Assembly (NCBI GenBank): GCA_037074765.1
Contig: JBAMDO010000564.1
Span: forward strand, 1-64,000
DNA from: Mansonella perstans
Lineage: Eukaryota > Nematoda > Chromadorea > Rhabditida > Onchocercidae
Direction of reading: 5' to 3'
DNA: 64,000 nt
The notes under the pieces were generated by a model that had not been told where the DNA came from, made no database searches, and was given only the letters and a program-made list of their open reading frames with translations. The translations under genes were made by a program, and so were the position numbers. This document shows positions 56,201 to 64,000 of the stretch, piece by piece (position 1 is the first letter of the stretch; every line of letters starts with the position of its first letter).

Positions 56201-59200
56201 CAAAAACTTACTTCAGTTTCATGTTAACTTTTACCCGGAAATGAGCAGAGTTGCAAAACTACACAAAAGTAACAAGGATTTGTTGAAGTAATTAATTAAT
56301 TGATTGCAATTTAGCAAATTTTAAAGATTATGGTCATAGTTGCTGGTTACAACAAATTATGCAATATTTTACAATCAATTCTTACGTTTATATAAATAAT
56401 TCCAGTAGCTAAATTATTACTAGTAACTTGAAAACTTACTAATAAACATTGTTGTGAAATTCATTGTATGATGAGTAAGCCATTAAGACTCCAAATCCTG
56501 GACCAAGTGAGAAGAAAACCTGAATTGATTATTTCCATGTAATAGATTTTCTCTAAATTTCAGCAAATTTTAGTTACAATAATTTCACTATAATTAATTG
56601 TAATAGCACTGCACTAAAAGTTGCAGTAATGCTGCAACTATTCATGATTACTTATTCAACAAATTAAAAATTTGTAATATATAAATTACACAATGAGTCT
56701 CCTTATCAACATTATTGCTTGCTGACTGAATATTTTAACGTTAGATTTCAGAATTCAATAATATGATTCCAATTTCACCAACCAATAAAAACTCAAATAT
56801 GAATTAGTTTGAACATAGAACATGTTCATTTGCAATATTCATTTATTATTTCTTGAAGTTAATTAGCATTAATTGTTAAATGAATGAATACCTGAGTAGC
56901 AGCATCTTGCCAAACACTTGGAACAGTTAATTTTTCGAGATTTGGTTCAATATAATATTTTATGCCTTTTTCAGCTCCCGGCAGAGTGATGCCGCGAATG
57001 AATAATATTAACAGGACAACATATGGGAATACTGCCGTAAACCACACTATCTGTTATATGTTAATGTTATTCCAACTATCACTTCTATTTTATTACTATT
57101 ACATTTATTATTATTATCATCATTGTCTTTATCATTATTATTATCGTTATTATTACCATTATTATTATTATTATTATTATTGTTATTATTATCATTAATA
57201 TGAGCTGAAAGGAAATAGTAAGATTAAAATTTAAATTTTATAAATTTAATTGATTTTAATGTTCCATTGTTGCGAAAAATGTGGTAAAGAGAATGGAAAA
57301 AATTTTTTGAGTGAGTTTTGTACCTTTTTGTTGCATTGTTTTGATTTTACTATTATATAATATTTAGAGAAATTGGCAAAGTAATGATTTTGTTATTAAG
57401 TTCCCACAATCTTTAAATTTTGTTAAAATTTCGAACAAACCTTTCCACTCGTTTTGATACCTTTCCAAAGAGAAAAATAGCAAATGATATAGATAAGTAG
57501 AAGGCAAAACACCATTTCCCAGTTCAGTGGGCCAAGATTATTTAATGAATATGCAACTGATGAATTTGCTGCACCAGGCATATGCAAGCCAAGAAATTCC
57601 TTACTGTAAACAAAGTTAGGTATAAGTCATAGAATTTCATTCTTTCATTTGTTGATAATATATGCATACAAGTAAAAATATTAATGACAAAAACGATGGC
57701 AGCTATGATAAAGATGCTAACGACAACAGTGATAATAATTTGTCATGTTAAATAGCAAATAATAATTATCAAGTTTATTAATGATAGTGATGATGATATT
57801 GACGTATATATTAATGATAATATTGATGTAGTTGGGGAATAGTACAGATGATAATCGTAGTGAGAATAGTGATAATTTAGTAAGGCATTATTTTTCGGCA
57901 AAAAAAAATTTTATGTTTGTAAATCCGGAAAGAATTTACTAGAAATATTCCTCAGCAGCAGATAAAGCACCCATGTCAGAATTATTTAATGGCTGAGCAC
58001 ATTCGTCGTTTTTGTTGTGATTCCAGCTGAAAAATCAAAGACAATCGTAATGTAAAATGAAATCTGTTGATGAGCTACGTAATGAAGCGTTAAATTTGCT
58101 AATAAGCTACGCATGTGACTTTGAATTATTGAATAACAAAGGTGAAAGGATTTTTCTGATAATTTTATTTTTAAAGTTATTAATAAAGCAAACGAATTAA
58201 AGAAAAAAATTTTTCTGAAAATATTGCAGGAAAAAATGAAAAACTGAAAACTCATCAGTTGTATTATTTGAGAATTTAATGGTGAAATGTTTGAAACTAT
58301 TTGTGATAATTAATGAATGATAACCTTGGCTCATAACATATGACACTGTTGTAATCATGCTGACAGGATGCCCATGGCAATTGAGTCGTGAATGATTTCA
58401 GGAAGAAATGCAGCGACCACGCAATAATAACATTATAAAAGAAATCCGTATAAAATGCTATCATTATCACACAATATCCTATTCCTGAAATTTACAAATT
58501 AACTATATCTTTTGTCCTAATCTTTTTTCTTATCGTTTATCATCTTATCAATGTACATATATTTCTTCCCATCATCGTTTCTTATCGGTTATTTTCAGAT
58601 ATTTTATTTAATCAGTTCTGATTTTCTCTTATTATTCAATATATGCTTGATTTATTTTTCATCATTCATCATTTTATATGCTTTCTTTTCATTTCCTCCC
58701 TTATCAAATTACTTATTAATTCTTATTTCTAAATTTAGCCATTCAAAAATTGCATTAACCACGAAAAGCGATAAAATGACATTTTAATTTTTTTTCAACA
58801 AATCTCTATGAATTGCATTTTCTACGTCACCCAAAATTTGAAATTTTGAAAAAATTTTTAAAGTTTCCAAAAGTTTCAACCTTTGAAAAGTGGACAAATC
58901 CAACCCCAAGTAGTAACTGCTCCTTTTCTGTAATATTGACCCAGGGATAATTCCATATAAAACAATGGTACACCAGCAAAAACTACCATTAATGTATATG
59001 GTATTAAAAATGCTCCTGAAACAATTTAGTCCAATGAACATTTTAATTAATTGTCATAACTTTTATTTTTTCTCAACAATTTATTATTATAAATAATTGA
59101 AGCATTAAGCATAAGCATAATATGTTGATTAATTCGCACAAAATTTATTGCGCAATTTATTTTCCTTGAAAAAAGCAAACCTCCACCATTTTTGAAGCAT

Positions 59201-61237
59201 AAATACGGAAAGCGCCAAACATTGGCCAAATCTACGGCAAAGCCAATTACAGACAGGAGAAAATCAGCTTTTCGATTCCAAGTTTCTCTAGGCTCGTTAT
59301 TCTCAATCAAACTTTTAGCCTCCGTTAATGTTATTGTTTCTTGCAATTTTGTTCCAACAATTATATCATCCAATTGCTGCTCGTTTTCTATGAATCATTC
59401 TAGTTTTTTTTGTGGAACAAAAGATTTATGCTTAACCAATTTTAAGGAAAAAATCTTTCATTTTAATCATTAATTAGGGAAAAAATTTATATCTGAAATT
59501 CATTCATCTGTTCCAAATAGCATTAATACAAAATATATATTCTATGAAATGCACGAAATAAAAGTAATCATTATCATTAATTTAAATACGAAATGAACAT
59601 TCAGTAGTGCTCGAGTATTTATGTATTCAATGTAACACAAATATATGAATTGCACTGATTATTGAATATTTAATTAAAGTGAAAGAAAAAATTCACATAA
59701 ATAAAAATTTTTAAGAAAATTTTCAAAAAGTTTTGCGCTCTCTTGATAAGAGTTTGAAGGATTACGAAAAATGTGCTGAATCCTGCAATGTTTATATAAT
59801 TAATATGTCATTAATGATAAGTAAACTAACTCGTAATATATTATAATTGAGAGTATTTAATACTTCAATGATTGCAACATAATTATAATCAAACAAAAAA
59901 GTTCTGATGGCTTAAAAAAGGTAATACTTCGAAGATAGGAGATAGAAAATTGAAATTAAATTTGTTAGAAAAGTTTCAAAAAACATAATGAACACAAAGA
60001 AGTTAGTTATTGTATAAGCAGTTGCAAGTTCAACTTTATTTCTCATAGATTTTTGCTATTTGCTTTCATAAAATGTTTAAATTTGCTAGTTATTTTTGGA
60101 AATTTAACTAATTTGTATTAATTGGCAAAAATTTATTCGTTAATAAATGAATGTTTAATATTTTCTGAAATACGAAAATCAATTACTGAAAAAATACTAA
60201 TTTATTAATTTCACATGTTAGTTTTAGTATGGCAAGTTCAAAAAAATTTTTAAAAATTACTGCTATCATACATAAATATTTTATTATTTATGTGAAAATA
60301 AATGCAACAATCGATTAATTTTGTGTAAATTCGTTTAAAAAACATTATCAGTCAGTAAATGAGGGTTTCAATGAATGGTGTGAGTTATTCCAGAATCACT
60401 ACAGTATTTACCAGTCTTGGTGAATTTTATCATAGCAAGCACTTAATAATTAGAATAACGATAATTTTTCATGACTTATTGTCTTTCGGATTTCTTTTTG
60501 GAATCTTCAACAAAGATGCGAAATAATCATATTGCAATGTAAGTATAATGTCTAATTTCATTTATTTTTTGAACTCTCCTTTTTTCTACCAAATTTCAAA
60601 TAAAAAGGTTAAAGTTCAATTGCATTTCACAGTTCCTTGCTGCCATTTTTGTTCTCGATAAAAGATAGTGTTAACAGTATGTTCTATGTAATGTTGCTAT
60701 TCAAATTTTTGCAACAGTTGATATTTATTGGTGAGAAACTAATTAGCATAATCTTAGTTTCTTAATTTAAGCCATATATTTATTTTGTTTCACGGCAGGA
60801 AAAAATCCTAAATAAACCAATTTAGATTGGGCAATTAGCCTGGAAATATACAAAATATATTCACTTGATAATTTGGATAAGATGAAGAATAATTTCATGA
60901 AATATAGCAGCAACTCATTTTATTATTGCTAGAACCAATAGAAAAATTTCAGCTTAATTATCTAATCAATGGAGGTAATCCCAGAAATACAATTAACACT
61001 ATCAATCATTGATTAATTGCGTAAAATTTTTACATTGTAATAAAGCTTGCATTTTATAACAATACTCTATTATTTATGAAATAATTTCGATCATTAATTA
61101 TTATTAGATTGAAGAGTAAAGAAAAAAAACAGTAAAATATATTTTTAAGTTATAGTATCCCGCAAATGGTAGAAAAATTAAAATCAAAATTAAAACTGGC
61201 ACTTACTTTTAACACTACGAACTAGTTCTTCACCCAT
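53238..61237 (-). CDS. Sodium-dependent monoamine transporter, SLC6 family (dopamine/serotonin type)
   Basis: Sixteen exons on -: 61207-61237, 59181-59387, 58881-59015, 58325-58484, 57940-58026, 57441-57603, 56892-57050, 56440-56519, 55911-55977, 55771-55824, 55469-55585, 54953-55081, 54602-54701, 53931-54031, 53616-53786, 53238-53330; 617 aa with 12 predicted membrane segments. It takes up transmitter with Na+ and Cl-. TM1 is [14 protein letters not shown], where Asp63 matches the amine-binding Asp of DAT and SERT (Gly in amino-acid and GABA transporters). The second outer loop has a Cys pair ([11 protein letters not shown]) and NNS and NSS glycosylation sites, then AAEEYFY as in [16 protein letters not shown] and [14 protein letters not shown] follow. 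Length and several stretches favour dat-1 (615 aa in C. elegans) over mod-5, but I do not fix the symbol. The exon starting at 55824 lacks an AG acceptor. The first intron is 1.8 kb. Confidence 0.92.
54814..54913. repeat. 50-bp tandem duplication in transporter intron
   Basis: Two copies (54814-54863 and 54864-54913) differ at one base (GTATATGCTG versus GTATGTGCTG). Located in the intron between the exons at 54953-55081 and 54602-54701. Confidence 0.9.
57088..57200. repeat. TTA/ATT microsatellite in transporter intron
   Basis: Interrupted (TTA)n with TCA and GTT variants, in the intron upstream of the 56892-57050 exon. A Tyr-rich frame on + is an artefact of this repeat. Confidence 0.85.
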
Positions 61238-62999
61238 ATTCCACGATAAATATGAAAATTATAACACAGCGGATTGCTGTTTAAGGACTGGTAATTATGT
61301 ATGTAAACAGGAAACATTTAATGCAAACACAAAATAATTGAAAGAAAACTTCTTCCTATCGCATTTTCAATAGCAATTTTGCTTTTATTTCAGTTATTTT
61401 CATTCTTCCATTTTCTTTTTATTCGTCTAACAACCGGAAAATATCAAACATATTTTTTGGATATTTATTTCTCAATTAGATATTGAGAAATCTGAAATAA
61501 ATTGCCATTCTCATTTTCAACAGTAATTTTATCATTAATTTGAAACACTTTCATTCAGCCAACAATTCTTTCTGTTTTTCTTCTATTCTACAAAATGCTT
61601 GCTTTGAAAGGGGGAAAACTTATCAACTATTCCTTTTACAGATTGTTTTTCCAAGTAAAACCTTTCAGCATTAGTGGTTTTTGCTTTCATTTTTTAGAGA
61701 ATATATATTAGATATAAGTGAACATTTCGCGTAAATTACATTACTTAAATTTTCCATCAGATAGTTATACTTAAATTCAGTTGTAAAATTGAAAAACATA
61801 TTTTAGTAAAATATTTATAATTAACTATCTTCTATAAATCAACTTGAAGTTTATTGATAAGAGAAAGCTAGAAATGATTAGATAGCATTAATAGCAAACA
61901 ACAACTTTTGCTATTTTTTAAACCTAATCTGAGTTGAGTTATAGGTAAGAAGAAGTATTAGATTTTATTTTTTTTTAACTATTAGTTTTTTTCTTAGAAC
62001 AAACAACTAAATCTCGTGCCAAATCTCATTTGGAAGTTGCACTTCTCGCAAATTGTCCTCACCTTAGTTTAAATTTTTCAATAAAATGTTAAGAACTGTA
62101 ACAATTGAAATATTTTTGCGGATGATGAATAATTTTGTTTTGTTTTTGCAGCATAGAAAACTGCAAACTTTGGAAAACATTTTCTGCAATTTGCTGGTTG
62201 TGAAAGGATTTTTACCGGAAGAAGTTGTTGGAATGTCTGTGGATGTGAGAGATAACCAACAAAAGTAGAATACATTTAATTTTTAGGGGATAATAAATGA
62301 GTTTTTTGGCTAATTTTAATCAAATCCTGAACAATCCAGAACAATTTGTTTTTTATCATGTCTAGCCAAGCTACATAAATGATTTACAATTATGAAATAA
62401 ATAATTGGTGATGTTAAGTAAAAGTTCTTCTATATTTGTCTAATCGTTTAATTGTTTTATTCATTTTTCATTTTTGTTTTTTCTTCTTGCATCAAAACTA
62501 ATGGATTACAGCTAATGAATTTAGCTTCTTTGGGCAAAATAAAATCCTAATTTTTTGCAATTTCATTGTTACGAAATTTCATAAACAGTATTGAAATTAT
62601 AGAGGGATATATGCATATATATTGCAAATGATTTCTTTAAGTTCAAAAAATTTGAAACAAACTTACAAAATTAGTAGAACAAATTGATTCATCCAATTTT
62701 TGAAAGATTTTCTCAAAAGTCAAAAAACCTTCTAAGAATTGCAAAATTATTAGAAATATCTTTTAAACAATCAATCTCTTAACAAATGTTTCACAACAAT
62801 TCAAATTTTCTTTTCGCTTTTATATTTCCTAATCCATCAATTAATCAATGTTCATAAGTGATAATATAACAAGAACAATGCATTTTTTTTCTTCATTCAA
62901 TTCTTTTTGTTTTTTAACTCTTTCACGTGCAAGTAGTAACAAGGATTTTGTTTTGAATTTGTTTAAAAAATTTTCCAAATGTGATGAATTTCGATCGTT
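61238..62999. other. Spacer between transporter start and tyrosine kinase end
   Basis: 1.8 kb, AT-rich, with the transporter promoter on its left side and the kinase 3' region on its right (both genes on -). Opposing short frames at 62078-62275 overlap each other and have neither splice borders nor homology. No gene supported. Confidence 0.5.
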
Positions 63000-63696
63000 T
63001 CAATCTCCTTCGCCACTAGCTGATACGGAACTTAAAATGCTTTCAGTCGGTAATCCGCATAGCTCATCATGAATTTTTGCAAATGAGGGCCGATCGGCGG
63101 GACTCTTAGCCCAACATTTGCCAACAAGCGATGCAACTTCTGATGGTGTGCCCTGGAAACTTAATTTGACTAATTTAGCAAGTAAAATTTAAGAAACGAA
63201 ATATTATCTGAATTAATCGACAAGTGAAATTTTGACTGAGACTCTCGTACTTTCAGCCATTTTTTGCCATTTTTTTAAAATTTCGCACTAAATATTGGAT
63301 TTGATAACTAAGCTGTTAAGTAACTTGTGTTAAATAAGTAATTGAAAGATATTATTTTTCCGAAATAATAAAATCAAAATTCACGAGGTTAGGAAATGAA
63401 ATTAAGTCCAGTATTTTACGCAAAATTTAACAATTTATCAATTAATTTAACAATTAATTAGTATTAGACAACTGCAATAATAAATTTAATTCAGCAGCCA
63501 ACAAATAACAAAAAAAAGCTTACAAAAAGTCAACTAATTGCTTAACGATTGAATTTGTGGAATTTTGAAATATATGAATGATAGGAGTTACCTGAGGCAT
63601 ATCCATTCGATAATTTTGAACGATAATTTTAGCTCTAGTTTGTATATTTGATAAAGATGGATATGGTTCACAACCTTCCGAATATACTTCCCAAAC
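63000..63696 (-). CDS. C-terminal end of a FER/FES-like non-receptor tyrosine kinase (partial)
   Basis: Two exons are visible on -: 63592 to about 63696 and 63000-63152, ending at TGA 63000-63002. The joined peptide is the last part of a tyrosine-kinase C-lobe: VWEVYSEGCEPYPSLSN, YRMDMPQGTPSEVA, then CWAKSPADRPSFAKIHDEL. WE...G.EPYPG.SN and the CW...P..RPSF motif are typical of the nematode FER-like (SPE-8/KIN) kinases, which usually have an SH2 domain before the kinase. That part lies beyond 64000. About 23 residues follow the kinase fold (LPTESILSSVSASGEGD). The upstream border of the first visible exon has no AG, so its exact start is uncertain. Function beyond protein tyrosine phosphorylation cannot be said. 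Confidence 0.8.
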
Positions 63697-64000
63697 ATAA
63701 AGTAAATTTCATTAGGCAGAATTTAATTTTATTGAAAAAAATAATGAAAGTTAAAGCTTTATTTTTTTGCCCAATTCCTTCTTAGATTCTTTTCACTGCT
63801 TAAATTCTTTCTACTATCTAGATATTTTCGCTAGCTAAATTCTTTTTACCACTAAGATTCTGTTAGTTAGATTCTTATTTTTGTTTCGCTACAATTATTT
63901 TCCTCAAATCTGAACTTGTCCCATAATTTTATCAATAGTTAATTTTACTTCTCAATCTTCAAAAATTAATAATTATTATTATTGATTTTTTTTGTCTTGA
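63697..64000. other. Right edge, presumed intron of the tyrosine kinase gene
   Basis: AT-rich with repeated TAGATTCTT/TAAATTCTT-like units at about 63780-63880. No exon of the kinase is readable here; the next exon upstream must lie past 64000. Confidence 0.4.

Noticed and set aside
62078..62275. Overlapping ~60-codon frames on both strands
   Set aside because: They overlap each other, show no known motif, no splice borders and no AT-composition shift.

Overview
This is eukaryotic, AT-rich, intron-dense DNA from a nematode, most likely a parasitic (filarial-type, clade III) species. The support is: very short introns with GT..TTTTCAG or TTTTAG acceptors and no separate polypyrimidine tract; acceptor-like AGs placed directly before start codons, as expected for spliced-leader trans-splicing; a nematode cuticlin-type ZP protein; and best matches to Caenorhabditis genes. 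The species name is not readable from the window. I found no transposase, rRNA, tRNA or CRISPR array.

Left block, + strand: after an AT-rich lead-in with one possible cysteine-rich terminal exon (250-333) come prp-19 (3461-6452), ulp-1 (7686-12137), a mitochondrial ornithine carrier (12964-15473) and a ZP-domain membrane protein (17410-22986). Facing them on the - strand is glycyl-tRNA synthetase (23671-28939). From memory, the C. elegans orthologues of the three housekeeping + genes and of the synthetase are neighbours (clone T10F2), so this is an old gene cluster with a ZP gene lodged in it.

Middle block: rpn-3 (29707-33285) and mitochondrial ribosomal protein L32 (33836-34988) on +, then the Ras-pathway scaffold kinase KSR on - (36092-42607). 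A 4.2 kb divergent spacer holds a strong candidate heat-shock promoter (two three-unit HSEs, three CCAAT boxes), a 63-bp tandem repeat carrying splice-donor sequences and a perfect palindrome. It leads to hsp-110 (46824-52208). rpn-3, mrpl-32 and hsp-110 are also neighbours in C. elegans (clone C30C11).

Right block, - strand: a 16-exon SLC6 monoamine transporter (53238-61237, DAT/SERT type by its TM1 aspartate) and the 3' end of a FER-like tyrosine kinase (63000 to about 63696) that runs off the window.

Most genes could be joined exon by exon with frame preserved and family-typical length. The exceptions are the most interesting: in the transporter, KSR and the edge kinase, one intron each lacks an AG acceptor where homology demands one. 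In the first two a single base change would restore it. I see no evidence for a novel multi-gene system. The genes act in RNA splicing, SUMO processing, the urea-cycle or arginine carrier step, cuticle or apical matrix, translation, protein turnover and folding, Ras signalling and neurotransmission.
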